Positions 16,475-25,310 of a stretch of DNA of 64,000 nt are shown one piece after another. Location: contig JACZKP010000065.1 of assembly GCA_014860005.1 (NCBI GenBank), forward strand, positions 104,677-168,676, given 5' to 3'. The notes beneath the pieces are model-generated. The model did no database searches, was not told where the DNA came from, and saw only the letters and a program-made list of their open reading frames with translations. The position numbers and the translations under genes are program-made. This stretch comes from Verrucomicrobiota bacterium (GTDB lineage Bacteria > Verrucomicrobiota > Verrucomicrobiae > Limisphaerales > UBA11358). The stretch's first letter is position 1. Each line of letters opens with the position of its first letter.

Positions 16475-16610
16475 GTAGCGCAGATTTCTAATCTGCTGTA
16501 TCGCAGGTTTCTAACTTGCGTGCGCCAGAAATCCGACCGACGGTCTTGGTGGAATCGGAAGCCTTGCCGACTAGAAGTCGGCGATACAGCAGATTGGAAA
16601 TCTGCGCTAC
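16475..16610. repeat. Dispersed palindromic element, copy 2, with 30-bp inverted ends
   Basis: The first 30 bases (16475-16504, GTAGCGCAGATTTCTAATCT then GCTGTATCGC) are matched by the reverse complement of 16581-16610 with one mismatch. The interior contains further palindromes, e.g. CCGACTAGAAGTCGG. It lies in the 580-bp gap downstream of the oxidoreductase gene. The clean long inverted ends make it the best-preserved copy of the family in this window. Confidence 0.9.
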
Positions 16611-16944
16611 GGAGAAGTGTAGCCCATCCCACGTTTTTCTCAGTAAACGGTCGTTGAGAAACACGCGGCATTCTGACTGAGCAACAGCTCGCGATCCTTT
16701 TTGATGCGGACTTCCAGGCGCTTATGATCGGGTATGCGTTTACCGCAGCGGCTCGTTGAACCGACGCACACTGCGCCGGACTTCCGTCCGGTTGACCTTG
16801 ATTACGGAGCAGTGTCGCCACTCGGGGTGCCCAATCCTCACCGCATAAAGCCACTGATGGGCTTGCTTCACGCCGGTTCACATCGTTTCAACCACGCTTT
16901 AAGACATTGCCAACGCGCCGTCAAACCGGCTACAACAGGACGCG
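16611..16944. other. Intergenic stretch without a recognisable gene
   Basis: About 330 bp between palindromic element copy 2 and the RodZ-like gene. The minus strand has a short open stretch at about 16645-16740 (reads like RIPDHKRLEVRIKKDRELL then a stop) that could be a worn gene end, but no family is recognised. A small hairpin CCGGACTTCCGTCCGG is at about 16776-16791. The promoter of the downstream gene presumably lies here; no clear -35/-10 pair was seen. Confidence 0.4.
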
Positions 16945-17448
16945 ATGCCAACGGTTGCTGAACAACTCCGCACCGCCCGCGAGGCCCGGAAACTGACGAT
17001 TCACGAGGTCGCCGACACGACCAAGATTCGCACGGACCATATCCGGGCGCTGGAAGCCGGCGATTTCGACGTCTTCACGGCGCCGGTTTATATCCGGGGA
17101 TTTGTGCGCACGTACTCGACCTTGCTGAAACTCGAGGTGCCGCAGGTCATGGCTGCGCTGGACGCGGAACTCGCGCAAACGGAGAAATTCAGCGAGCCAC
17201 CGTCGCTTTCGGGCGAGCCGCGCGGGGCGCTGGATTTTCTCACCCTGCAACTCTCGAAGGTGAACTGGCAGAAGGCGCTGGTGGTCCTGGGCGGGTTGGT
17301 GTTGGTGGTAATTGTCATCGTGAGCTACTGGCTCTGGCACGAGTATCGTGAGCGGGATCCCCTGGCCGATCTGCCGCCGGCGGTTTACCAACCGACCCAA
17401 CATCAATCCGGCGACACGCTGCCGCTGTGGGCGCCCCGCAAGCCGTAG
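16945..17448 (+). CDS. RodZ-like protein: helix-turn-helix plus single membrane segment
   Basis: 167 residues. Residues about 5-70 form an Xre/HTH_25-type domain (AEQLRTAREARKLTIHEVAD then IRTDHIRALEAGDFDVF and YIRGFVRTYSTLL), the exact pattern of the cytoplasmic RodZ domain. A membrane segment (ALVVLGGLVLVVIVIVSYWL) follows at about 112-132 and only a short Pro-rich tail remains, so the large periplasmic RodZ domain is absent. RodZ links MreB to the cell-wall elongation machinery; a similar cell-shape role is likely but a shortened form could be specialised. The gene stands alone, convergent with pgsA. Confidence 0.8.
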   Translation: MPTVAEQLRTAREARKLTIHEVADTTKIRTDHIRALEAGDFDVFTAPVYIRGFVRTYSTLLKLEVPQVMAALDAELAQTEKFSEPPSLSGEPRGALDFLTLQLSKVNWQKALVVLGGLVLVVIVIVSYWLWHEYRERDPLADLPPAVYQPTQHQSGDTLPLWAPRKP

Positions 17449-17479
17449 TTCGAGTCTTCGCAGCCTTCCACCGGCCAGT

Positions 17480-18070
17480 TCAAAGATCGTTCAGATACAA
17501 CTCGCGATTGCGCCACAGGTAGAGCGAGCCTGACAGCAGCGTGAGCACCACCGACACCCACTTCGAAGCTTCCGTGAACCACACTGCCCAGGATTTCCCA
17601 AACAGCGACCAGCCGAAGACCAGTTCACCGAGGTCACCCCACGTCGGGTAAGCCGCCACCACGAGAATGGCGATGATGGCCACGATCTGCGAAATGGTCT
17701 TGTGTTTGCCATAACCTTCCGCAGCGAGCACCACGTTCTTCGACGCCGCCAACAGGCGCAACCCGGTGATGGCCAGTTCGCGCGCAACGATAATGACCAC
17801 CATCCACGCCGGCATCCAGTTCAAGCCCACGAAGGCGATGAACGCCGAGCAAACCAGAATTTTGTCCGCCAGCGGGTCCATGAGGATGCCAAAATTCGTG
17901 ATCAACTTCCGCGAACGCGCGATGCGGCCATCAAGGAAATCCGTAATCCCGCCTGCGGAAAACAAAATCAGAGCCAGCGTTTCATGATACGGCATGCGCG
18001 AAAACAGCACGGCCAGAAACGCCAGGGTCAGCACGAGCCGGGAAACGGTGAGCTTGTTGGGCAGGTTCAC
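17480..18070 (-). CDS. pgsA: CDP-diacylglycerol-glycerol-3-phosphate 3-phosphatidyltransferase
   Basis: 196 residues, a normal PgsA length. The CDP-alcohol phosphotransferase signature is complete: D-G-x2-A-R-x8-G-x3-D-x3-D is matched by TDFLDGRIARSR...GILMDPLAD at about residues 43-66. Four to six hydrophobic segments follow. The enzyme makes phosphatidylglycerophosphate from CDP-diacylglycerol and glycerol-3-phosphate in the inner membrane, the committed step to phosphatidylglycerol and cardiolipin. The N-terminal NLPNKLTVSRL is also typical. The upstream gene on the same strand is rimO, 134 bp away, a neighbourhood seen in many bacteria. Confidence 0.95.
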   Translation of the reverse strand: MNLPNKLTVSRLVLTLAFLAVLFSRMPYHETLALILFSAGGITDFLDGRIARSRKLITNFGILMDPLADKILVCSAFIAFVGLNWMPAWMVVIIVARELAITGLRLLAASKNVVLAAEGYGKHKTISQIVAIIAILVVAAYPTWGDLGELVFGWSLFGKSWAVWFTEASKWVSVVLTLLSGSLYLWRNRELYLNDL

Positions 18071-18204
18071 GCGAGGGTTTTAGCGCAAGGGCGGGAAGAA
18101 ATGAATCTCTAAATGCCGCGCAAAACACCCAAGGACCCAAATACACAAAGTGGGAGCGTCGCTGTTTGCGCCGCGTTGAGTCCTTGGGTAATTGGGTGCT
18201 TGGA
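18071..18204. repeat. Gap with inverted repeat between rimO and pgsA
   Basis: ACCCAAGGAC at 18127-18136 pairs exactly with GTCCTTGGGT at 18180-18189, a 10-bp stem with a 43-base loop; the surrounding bases (CACCCAAGGACCCAA and TTGGGTAATTGGGTG) add partial pairing. There is no T-run, so it is not a standard terminator. It could be a small dispersed element. Confidence 0.35.
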
Positions 18205-19947
18205 TCATTTATCGTGTATCGGTTTCGCAATGAGATCGTAGTCCGTGTGGCCGATGACCTGGACGCGCGCGAATTCCCCGATGGGCAGCCGTCCCTGGAT
18301 ATAAACCCGCCCGTCTATGTCCGGCGCGTCCGCTTCACTGCGCGCGACCAGATACTTCCTCGATCCCAATTGCGCTCTGCGAGTTTCGGCCTCGCGGATC
18401 AAGCCGTGTTCCCAGGAACTCACCTTCGCCGCTTGAAGCTGTCTGGCGGTGGCTTCGCCTTCCACCAACACACGGAGCGTGCGGCCCACAAATGAACCCG
18501 CCACCTGCGCCGCCACTTCATGCTGAACTTGCATCGCCCGCTCGCGGCGGCGTTGTTTGATTTTATCGGCAACCTGCCCGGCCATCGCGCCGGCCCGCGT
18601 GCCATCTTCTTTTGAGTAAGTAAACACGCCGAGTCGTTCGAATCGGGTGTCCTGTATGAATCCAAGCAGATCCTCGAAGCATGCCTCCGTTTCGCCGGGG
18701 AAGCCAACGATGAACGTCGTGCGCAGCGCGATGCCCGGCACGCCCGCGCGGATGCTTTTCAACAGGTCCACGATGTATTGCCGCGAGGTTTCGCGCCGCA
18801 TCCGCTCCAGCATGTTCTCGTGGATGTGTTGCAATGGAATATCCACATAGCGGGCGACCTTGGGACATTCGGCAATGGTCTGAATCAACTCATCCGTCCA
18901 GTGCGCCGGATGCGTGTAGAGCAGTCGGATCCAGAAATCACCGGGCAACGCGTTCAACTCGCGCAGCAGAGTGCAAATGGTGGTGGCCTCTGCGGCCAGT
19001 GACTTTGTGACGGCGGCGAATTTTTCGGGTGACGAAATCGCGCGGCTGTGATTGGCGCGCAAATCCAGTCCGTAGTATGTCGAATCCTGGGAGATCAGAT
19101 TCAGTTCCTTGACGCCGTCGGCAATCAAGGCCCTGGCCTCAGCCACAATGTCGTTTTGCGTCCGGCTGCGATGCGAACCACGCATTCGGGGAATGATGCA
19201 GAAGCTGCACGGATGATTGCAGCCTTCCGCAATCTTGACGTAGGCGAAGTGGCGCGGCGTCAGCCGGAAGCGCGGGGTGGCGTAGTCGGGAATGTAGCTG
19301 GGGCGGGCATTTACCTTGAGCAGCGGGCCTGAAGCTGAGTGTGATTCCGCGGTGCGTGGTGACCGGTGCGCGGACGGAACAGCCACGACCGTTCTGGTTT
19401 TGCCAAACTTTTCCGAGCCGCGCAGCCTTTCGGATTTACCGTGCTCCGAAAGCGCCGCGCCCGTTTCCAGTTCCGCCAGCCGGCCGGCCAGCGCGGCCCT
19501 GGCTTTGGAGCTTGGAGTTTTCCAGGTGTTTGGAGTTTGGTTATTGGTGTTTTCTCTCCGCCTGGCCATCGCCTGTTTCACGATGTCCGCCACCTGCGCC
19601 ACCTGATCAATGCCCATGAACGCATCCACCTCGGGAAACAGTTTGGGAAGCTCCTCGCGAAACCTTTGCGGCAAACAACCGGAAACGATCAAGCCCTGGC
19701 CACGATTCTTCGCCTCGCGCAATTCGGCGGACTCCAGAATCGTGTCCACGCTTTCCTCCTGCGCCGTGTCAATGAACGAGCAGGTGTTGACGATTACCAC
19801 GTCGGCTTTTGCCGCCTCGTTGGTGATCTCAACGCCGTCCTTGAGCAGCGCGCCGAGCATGATTTCGGCGTCCACCAGATTCTTGGCGCAACCCAGCGAG
19901 ATCAGCCCCACGCGGACGGGGCGTTCATTGACCGGAGCTTTTGTCAC
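18205..19947 (-). CDS. rimO: Ribosomal protein S12 methylthiotransferase with two in-frame insertions
   Basis: 580 residues against about 440-460 usual. The MTTase N-terminal cluster cysteines are C20 (LGCAKN), C56 (NTCSF) and C91 (SGCLPQ); the radical-SAM motif CNHPCSFC is at 243-250, followed by IIPRMRGSHRSR, the form typical of RimO rather than MiaB. A C-terminal TRAM-like part ends the protein. It adds a methylthio group to the conserved Asp of ribosomal protein S12. About 80 extra residues (roughly 129-212) of low-complexity, Thr/Ser/Asn-rich character separate the two catalytic parts, and about 25 more lie at roughly 297-322. All key residues are intact, so the enzyme is probably active. 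Confidence 0.93.
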   Translation of the reverse strand: MTKAPVNERPVRVGLISLGCAKNLVDAEIMLGALLKDGVEITNEAAKADVVIVNTCSFIDTAQEESVDTILESAELREAKNRGQGLIVSGCLPQRFREELPKLFPEVDAFMGIDQVAQVADIVKQAMARRRENTNNQTPNTWKTPSSKARAALAGRLAELETGAALSEHGKSERLRGSEKFGKTRTVVAVPSAHRSPRTAESHSASGPLLKVNARPSYIPDYATPRFRLTPRHFAYVKIAEGCNHPCSFCIIPRMRGSHRSRTQNDIVAEARALIADGVKELNLISQDSTYYGLDLRANHSRAISSPEKFAAVTKSLAAEATTICTLLRELNALPGDFWIRLLYTHPAHWTDELIQTIAECPKVARYVDIPLQHIHENMLERMRRETSRQYIVDLLKSIRAGVPGIALRTTFIVGFPGETEACFEDLLGFIQDTRFERLGVFTYSKEDGTRAGAMAGQVADKIKQRRRERAMQVQHEVAAQVAGSFVGRTLRVLVEGEATARQLQAAKVSSWEHGLIREAETRRAQLGSRKYLVARSEADAPDIDGRVYIQGRLPIGEFARVQVIGHTDYDLIAKPIHDK

Positions 19948-20023
19948 AGGTCGCGCAGCTTACGGCAAGGATTGGAGCCAGGCAATCTTGGGCAGGTGTT
20001 CAGAAGGATGGCTGTCGGGGAAT

Positions 20024-21547
20024 TCATCGCGGCTCTGCCGGCGCGTTAGTGCCAACTGCGGGTGGAGCATTGGTGGTGGCGGGAGCGGGCGTTCCTTCCG
20101 CCGGCAACTGCAGTTTGGTGCGCAATATTGCCCGCGCCTCAAAGGGCATGCCTTCATCGGGATCCAACAGGCGATTCAGGATGATCTGCTCGGTCTCTTC
20201 AACAGGTGACACGGGGATGCGTTTTGCGCCCGTTTCGTCAAGCTGGCTCATGTAAGTGGTGCGCACCTTGCGCGCCAGCAGCCGATAACCGGCCCCCTGT
20301 TCATCCTGATCAATGACCATGCTTTGATAGGCGCGGGAGACGAACGCCTCGATGGCCGACTGAATCTTTTTCTGGTCGGTCTCGCTCACGTCCACCTGGG
20401 CATTCGCGACAACGAATTGATCCAGCGTCGTGCGGCTGGGAATCGAATTGGGATCATCGTCTATCATGGTTTTGTCCGGATAGCGCGTGCCCAGATACTG
20501 ATACCACTCCGCCGCGTCTGCGACGCGATTGTGCAGGTAGAGAGCATAGACCGCATCGCGCACAAAGTTGCGGTGCGCCCGGCTGATGTGCTCACGGTTC
20601 GCAGCATCCTCCTCCATGGCCTGTTCGTAGGCGAAATTGGTCTTGGGAATGATGTCCAGGTTTGGACCGAACTGGAAGATCTTGGCAAACGGATTGGCCA
20701 CCAACCGCCCGCGCTGCGCCGCCATGTGCATGGACTGATAGATCACGCGACGCAATTGGATCAAATCCTCCTGGTTCACTTTGCTGGGATTCTGCTTCGC
20801 GACCTCCAGTCCACGCGCCGCCCAATAAATGGCGTGCGACTCGGGCAGCCGCCATTCCAACGGGCCGTACTGCTCGTTGACGTGCTTCATGAACACGGGG
20901 TCCATCTTGTATTTGTTGGTCAACAACTGATAACGCTCCCGCGCGTCGTCAGTCTGGGGATTGATCAACTCATCGAGATCCGGCTCTCTCAGCTTGCCGA
21001 AGACTTCCGCCATTTCGTTGGCCCACTCCTGCTTGTAGAGCATATTCGCGTCGTCAAGGTTCTGGCCCATCTTGTGTTGGAAGAACCACGCCAGCTCGCG
21101 ATAAATGAGAACCTCGTTGGGATTGAACCGCAGCCCGTCGTCGCGCAACAGGGAAATGCCGCGCTGCACCCACCGCCAGCGATCGTCGTAATCCTTGAAC
21201 TTGACGGAAATGTTGTAGGCCATGTTCCACGCCTGCACCAACCAGACCTGGACGAAGTGTGGCTCGAGCTTCGTGATCCAGTCCGCCAGTTGGGCCGCCT
21301 CGAAGAATTTGTCTTCGTCCTGCAACTCGCTGGCGCGAATCCACAGCGCGTTGGCGATCAACCCACGGAAACCGCCCAAGGCCACGGTGGTGAAGGCCAG
21401 CACCGGCGGCGCGTTCTCCAACGGGGTTACGCGCGTCAGCCCCAGCCGCTCGCGATCGTGGTTTAACACCGGTTGAATCTGCGATACGCCGGCCAGCAGC
21501 ACGGCGGCCAGCACACAAAGAAGAATTTTTTTGACGCGACTGCTCAT
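20024..21547 (-). CDS. Signal-anchored helical/TPR-like protein linked to ABC genes
   Basis: From the ATG at 21547 (overlapping the permease stop as ATGA) the protein has 507 residues. A hydrophobic segment (ILLCVLAAVLLAGVSQI) at residues 6-22 anchors or exports it. The body is helical with Trp/Tyr-rich repeats such as ALGGFRGLIANALWIRASEL, WITKLEPHFVQVW and ELAWFFQHKMG that recall tetratricopeptide-type repeats. The C-terminus is Pro/Ala/Thr-rich. I do not recognise a named family. The tight coupling to the ABC-2 permease suggests it is the extracytoplasmic partner of that transporter. Confidence 0.7.
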   Translation of the reverse strand: MSSRVKKILLCVLAAVLLAGVSQIQPVLNHDRERLGLTRVTPLENAPPVLAFTTVALGGFRGLIANALWIRASELQDEDKFFEAAQLADWITKLEPHFVQVWLVQAWNMAYNISVKFKDYDDRWRWVQRGISLLRDDGLRFNPNEVLIYRELAWFFQHKMGQNLDDANMLYKQEWANEMAEVFGKLREPDLDELINPQTDDARERYQLLTNKYKMDPVFMKHVNEQYGPLEWRLPESHAIYWAARGLEVAKQNPSKVNQEDLIQLRRVIYQSMHMAAQRGRLVANPFAKIFQFGPNLDIIPKTNFAYEQAMEEDAANREHISRAHRNFVRDAVYALYLHNRVADAAEWYQYLGTRYPDKTMIDDDPNSIPSRTTLDQFVVANAQVDVSETDQKKIQSAIEAFVSRAYQSMVIDQDEQGAGYRLLARKVRTTYMSQLDETGAKRIPVSPVEETEQIILNRLLDPDEGMPFEARAILRTKLQLPAEGTPAPATTNAPPAVGTNAPAEPR

Positions 21548-23019
21548 TGATTTCCCTGAGCGGTGGCGAGTTCGCGCCGGGTGAAAATCACGATGCCCGC
21601 GCCACCAATGATGCCGCCCAGCAACAGCACGATCTGGCCGACCGCCTGCGCCAGTTGCGCCCACGTGATGCTGCGTCCCGTGCTCAACGCGTCAATTGGC
21701 GAGAAATCCTTTGCCAGGTTGATCACGGTCAGCACGCCTTGAAAAACGGGCAGCAGGAGTTTATCGGCAATCGTTGACGCGCTCGCGCCGGTTTCGTGGT
21801 TGGTGCCCATCAGCGTCCCTTCGGAAACCGCCGTGGCCATCGTGCCACTGGACAACGCCATCGTCAAAATGCTCAACGAAACAAAGGCCGCCACCGGAAA
21901 CGAAAGGCAACTCGCCGAAGCCAGCCCCAGCGCCGCCAGGAGCGCCATCCAGCAGAAAATGATGCCCAGCCCCCGCGCGAAGTTCAGCCCGAAACCACCT
22001 TCGCGATAGAGGACTTCCATCCCTTCATCCAGCGGGAACAGCAACGCGGTGTCGTTGGGGTTCATGACAATGATCGTGAGCACGCCGTTCTCATCGTAGA
22101 GATTGGGGGGAATCTCGAATTCATGAAACGTCTCCGGCGCCAGGCTCATCAATTCACTGCGCCACACCCGTCCGGTGTCCGGATTGCCCACCTGCCACAC
22201 CGCGCCGAAGGTGCCGGACGGATTGTAGTTGGCGGTGTTGAACTTCACGCGGAGAAAAAGCGGCTGATCGCGCAGATAATGCCGGGTAAATCCCAGTTCA
22301 ATCTGCCAGGGGCGATAGGCACCCGGCGCGACGATTTGGAACTGCGCCCTGACCTGTTCCAGAATCTGCCGTTTCAGCAGCGGCAAATCCAGCGCGGTGA
22401 CCGGGGTGCGTTGCAGGGTTTCCTGCAAAATTCGTTGCGCCTCCTGCTCGATTTCCCGGTCGTAACTGCGCTCACGGGCGGATGCGCGCGCGACCAGCAC
22501 TTCGTTGTGCAGCACGGCTTGCTGCTCCGGCGGCAGTTGCTGCGCCCGATAGAGGAGCAGCGCATAGACGCTCGCGCCGGAAATCGCCAGCAGCGCGGCA
22601 TTGAGCGTCACGATGCCCAGCCATTTACCCAGCCAGATTTGCCAGCGGGCAATGGGTTTTACCGCCAGCATCTGCATCTGACATTCCTCGATGTCCCGCG
22701 CCAGTGTGCCGCACGCCAGCCACAACGTGGAAAGTCCGAGCAACGCCGTTATGACGCTCAGGGTGTAGGTGAGCAGAATCTGCGTGAAGCCGCGCGCCGT
22801 GCCGTCATCCTCGATCAACATCGGCAGGCCGACCACTGACGCAAGCAACAACACTGCGATGACCAGAAACAGCCGGAAGCGGAGGGCGGCTTTCCACGTC
22901 AGCCCCATCACGGCCGCAATCCGCTGACCGAAAATCCAGCGCGCCAGCAGCGGAAACACGCCCAGCAAGAGGGCCAGTTTCAACAGCAGGCGGACGTAGG
23001 CTGGAGGGGAACTGGTCAT
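21544..23019 (-). CDS. ABC-2 type transporter permease
   Basis: 491 residues with hydrophobic segments at about 8-30, 44-66, 80-104, 128-152, and several near 330-480. The pattern, with a large hydrophilic region (about 160-330) between the second and third membrane groups containing a beta-rich part, is typical of ABC-2 permeases of the NatB/GldF type. The cytoplasmic turn ARDIEECQMQMLAVKPI is the usual coupling element that contacts the ATPase (E/DExxG...PxxR-like region). It should pair with the ATPase encoded just upstream at 23045-24247. Substrate unknown. Confidence 0.85.
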   Translation of the reverse strand: MTSSPPAYVRLLLKLALLLGVFPLLARWIFGQRIAAVMGLTWKAALRFRLFLVIAVLLLASVVGLPMLIEDDGTARGFTQILLTYTLSVITALLGLSTLWLACGTLARDIEECQMQMLAVKPIARWQIWLGKWLGIVTLNAALLAISGASVYALLLYRAQQLPPEQQAVLHNEVLVARASARERSYDREIEQEAQRILQETLQRTPVTALDLPLLKRQILEQVRAQFQIVAPGAYRPWQIELGFTRHYLRDQPLFLRVKFNTANYNPSGTFGAVWQVGNPDTGRVWRSELMSLAPETFHEFEIPPNLYDENGVLTIIVMNPNDTALLFPLDEGMEVLYREGGFGLNFARGLGIIFCWMALLAALGLASASCLSFPVAAFVSLSILTMALSSGTMATAVSEGTLMGTNHETGASASTIADKLLLPVFQGVLTVINLAKDFSPIDALSTGRSITWAQLAQAVGQIVLLLGGIIGGAGIVIFTRRELATAQGNQ

Positions 23020-23044
23020 GTTGATTCAGGTTCGGGGACGCGCC

Positions 23045-24247
23045 TTATTTTGGCTTGTTGAGCAAAGACGAGAGTTTTTCGTCCGCTTGGGACAGATCCA
23101 CCGCCGATGTCTTTGGCGCCACGGCGGGTTTAATCGTTGGCGCTGCTTCCGCCGGTTTGGCCAATGCCGCCAGTTTGCTCTGATCCACAGTCTCAGCCGG
23201 TTGCGAAGCGGACTTGGGAGCAGTCGGAGCGGCCTGCGGCAAGGTGAGCCGCTCCAGGATTTTTTCGGGCGCGGGTTTGGCCTCGGCGTCGCCGCGCAGA
23301 TACGCAGCCACGCGCGCGCCGGACATGGCCCCGCTGGTTTCGGCGGCGGCCTGCCGGGCCTTCTGCACCACGTCGAGGAAGTAGCTCTCCAGATTCTGCG
23401 TCGGCGTATCAATGCGCACCTTGTCCGTCGCCACGTCCCGGCGGATGATTTCCAGCACGCGCTCCATCGTCTCTCGCGACAGCGCCGGCGTGGTGATCCG
23501 CACCACGTCGGGCGTGGCCAGCAATTCCTTTAGCGTGCCCGCCGCTTGAATTTTGCCGCCGTAATAAATCACCACCCGGTCGCACACGTCCTCGACGTCC
23601 GCCAGCAGATGGCTGCTTAAAATCACGGTTTTGCCGCGCCGCGCCAGCGCCACGATCAAGTCCTTCACCTCGCGGCAGCCAATCGGGTCCAAACCGGACG
23701 TGGGTTCATCGAGTATGACGAGGTCGGGATCGTTGATGAGCGCCTGCGCCAGCCCGATGCGGCGTTGCATGCCCTTGGAGAATTCACCCACCGCGCGCAT
23801 TCGCGTCTGGCTCAGGCCGACCATTTCGAGCAACTGCTCCGCGCGATTGTCGCGGTCGTTGCGGGAGAGATGAAACAGGTTGCCAAAAAAATCGAGGGTC
23901 TCGCGCGAGTTGAGATAGCGGTAGAGATACGATTCTTCCGGCAGATAACCAATCCGCGATTTCGTGGCCACGTGCCGAGCCGAGTGACCGAACACTTCGA
24001 GATGGCCCTTGGTGGGATAAAGGAGGCCGAGGATCAACTTTACGGTGGTGGATTTGCCCGAGCCGTTCGGGCCCAGCAGGCCGAACACTTCGCCGCGCCG
24101 CACGTCGAAATCCACGTTGTCCACGGCGCGGGCCTTGGGACGGTTCCAAAAATCCTTGAAGACCTTGGTGAGGCCGCGCACCGACACGACCACCTCGCCA
24201 TTGGCGGCAGCCTGGCCGGCAGACGGTTTGTTATCCGTGAGCGTCAT
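23045..24247 (-). CDS. ABC transporter ATP-binding protein with long C-terminal extension
   Basis: About 400 residues from the ATG at 24247 (a TTG at 24256 is also in frame). Walker A GPNGSGKST, the Q-loop PEESYLYRYL, the signature FSKGMQRR followed by LAQAL, Walker B LVILDEPTSGLDP and the H-loop SSHLL are all present within the first 240 residues. The last 130 residues are Ala/Pro/Lys-rich with low complexity and are not part of the nucleotide-binding domain. The family drives ABC-2 exporters; the permease at 21544-23019 follows at 25 bp. The ATPase gene begins directly after a Doc-type toxin gene, which seems to have landed in the operon. Confidence 0.93.
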   Translation of the reverse strand: MTLTDNKPSAGQAAANGEVVVSVRGLTKVFKDFWNRPKARAVDNVDFDVRRGEVFGLLGPNGSGKSTTVKLILGLLYPTKGHLEVFGHSARHVATKSRIGYLPEESYLYRYLNSRETLDFFGNLFHLSRNDRDNRAEQLLEMVGLSQTRMRAVGEFSKGMQRRIGLAQALINDPDLVILDEPTSGLDPIGCREVKDLIVALARRGKTVILSSHLLADVEDVCDRVVIYYGGKIQAAGTLKELLATPDVVRITTPALSRETMERVLEIIRRDVATDKVRIDTPTQNLESYFLDVVQKARQAAAETSGAMSGARVAAYLRGDAEAKPAPEKILERLTLPQAAPTAPKSASQPAETVDQSKLAALAKPAEAAPTIKPAVAPKTSAVDLSQADEKLSSLLNKPK

Positions 24248-24252
24248 GCTTT

Positions 24253-24642
24253 TCAATTCTTTCGTTCGGCGGCCCGGCGAAACACTCCCGCCAGGTGCGC
24301 CTTGGTTTTTTTCTTTTCGGCCACGTCAATCATTGCCACGTACATCGTGCCATCGTCCTGCGAAATGGGTATTCCATTTAGCGTCAAGAATGCGATGGCC
24401 GACGCGGTGGCGGTCCGTTTGTTGCCGTCCAGAAACGCCTGTGCTTCCGCAAGGTGAAAGGCATACGCAGCGGCAATCTCGAACAGGTCACCGTGCCCAT
24501 AATAAAAGGTGTTTTGCGCCGAGCCGAGCGCGGATTCGATAAGTCCCGGCTCCCGGATTCCCGCTGATCCGCCAAAACGCTTCAGCGACTCGTCGTGCAA
24601 GTACAACACTTCGTTCAATGTCAAAAACCTCGGCTCGTTCAC
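24253..24642 (-). CDS. Doc/Fic-family (death-on-curing) toxin with altered Fic motif
   Basis: 129 residues, start GTG at 24642, three bases after the antitoxin stop. The fold markers of Doc are clear: EVLYLHDESLKRFGGSAGIR at 11-30, PGLIESALGSAQNTF, and the Fic loop FLDGNKRTATA at 70-80. In the usual motif H-x-F-x-(D/E)-G-N-K-R the first position is the catalytic His; here residue 68 is Gln (codon CAG). Doc toxins phosphorylate EF-Tu; loss of this His would be expected to reduce or change activity. It pairs with the small gene upstream. Alternatively this is a subfamily in which Gln is normal. Confidence 0.85.
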   Translation of the reverse strand: MNEPRFLTLNEVLYLHDESLKRFGGSAGIREPGLIESALGSAQNTFYYGHGDLFEIAAAYAFHLAEAQAFLDGNKRTATASAIAFLTLNGIPISQDDGTMYVAMIDVAEKKKTKAHLAGVFRRAAERKN

Positions 24643-24645
24643 GCG

Positions 24646-24843
24646 TCATTGAGCGAGTTTGCGGAACAGATCGGCGTTGTTGGTAAAAACTTCATCTGCC
24701 ACGCGCTTGAACTCGCTGCTGACCCGGCGGTCAGGTAGCTGTAGTTCTCCGGATATTTCGGCCTCATGGACAAATTCCGCCACTTTGGCCTGCTCTTCGC
24801 GAGGCAATTTCTTGATTTGCTCAATAACATCTACAGCGCTCAT
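24646..24843 (-). CDS. Antitoxin-like small protein partner of the Doc toxin
   Basis: 65 residues. The start SAVDVIEQIKKLPREEQAKVAEFVHE is the pattern of small antitoxins encoded before Doc or PIN toxins in Verrucomicrobia and cyanobacteria (DUF2281-like). The C-terminal half (SSEFKRVADEVFTNNADLF) is probably the unstructured toxin-binding tail. Together with the following gene it forms a standard antitoxin-first pair with a three-base gap. It would neutralise the toxin and likely repress its own promoter. Confidence 0.7.
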   Translation of the reverse strand: MSAVDVIEQIKKLPREEQAKVAEFVHEAEISGELQLPDRRVSSEFKRVADEVFTNNADLFRKLAQ

Positions 24844-24923
24844 GCAATCACGTTACCAACGATTCACCCGGTCAGCAAGGGCTCGCCCGGCGAAGCCCAT
24901 CCTCAAACCGCCCGTCCGCAAAC

Positions 24924-25295
24924 TCATTTCGCATAAGTCTGCACACTGCCATCCGCCAGCAGCACAATCCGATAACCGTCGGGCGCCCGCGCCTCCAGCA
25001 GAACCGCGCCAGGGTTGGGGTCGTTCACTTTCAGCGACACGGTGACTTCCATCCCGTCGAAGGCGCTCACGTCTTCCGGCTGCAAAAACCCCCGGGCCAG
25101 CATCTCCCGCAACGAAACGGTGGCAGGCACGATTTCGCCATTTGCCCTGGCCTGCTGCGCATACGCGTGAATGGCTTCAAACAGCCTGCGGGCATCCACC
25201 TGGCCTTGCGGCGCCCGCGGCATCACAATTAGAACCACCGCCACCGCCACGGCGACAATGCCTCCGAGAACCACCAGTCGCTGCTTCGTTTGCAC
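24924..25295 (-). CDS. Hypothetical protein with N-terminal membrane anchor
   Basis: 123 residues. Residues 6-26 (RLVVLGGIVAVAVAVVLIVM) are a membrane anchor or uncleaved signal; the remainder is a soluble alpha/beta domain with VSLREMLARGFLQPEDVSAF and a C-terminal RIVLLADGSVQTYAK, reminiscent of the pseudopilin-like tails found in type II secretion-related proteins, but no family can be named. It follows the metal ATPase by 15 bp and is probably in the same transcript. Confidence 0.6.
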   Translation of the reverse strand: MQTKQRLVVLGGIVAVAVAVVLIVMPRAPQGQVDARRLFEAIHAYAQQARANGEIVPATVSLREMLARGFLQPEDVSAFDGMEVTVSLKVNDPNPGAVLLEARAPDGYRIVLLADGSVQTYAK

Positions 25296-25310
25296 GTCCG
25301 CCAGGGGGGT

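Noticed and set aside
20324..21466. 380-codon plus-strand frame opposite the TPR-like protein
   Set aside because: Composition is that of a reversed coding strand, and the minus-strand frame is coupled to the permease by ATGA.
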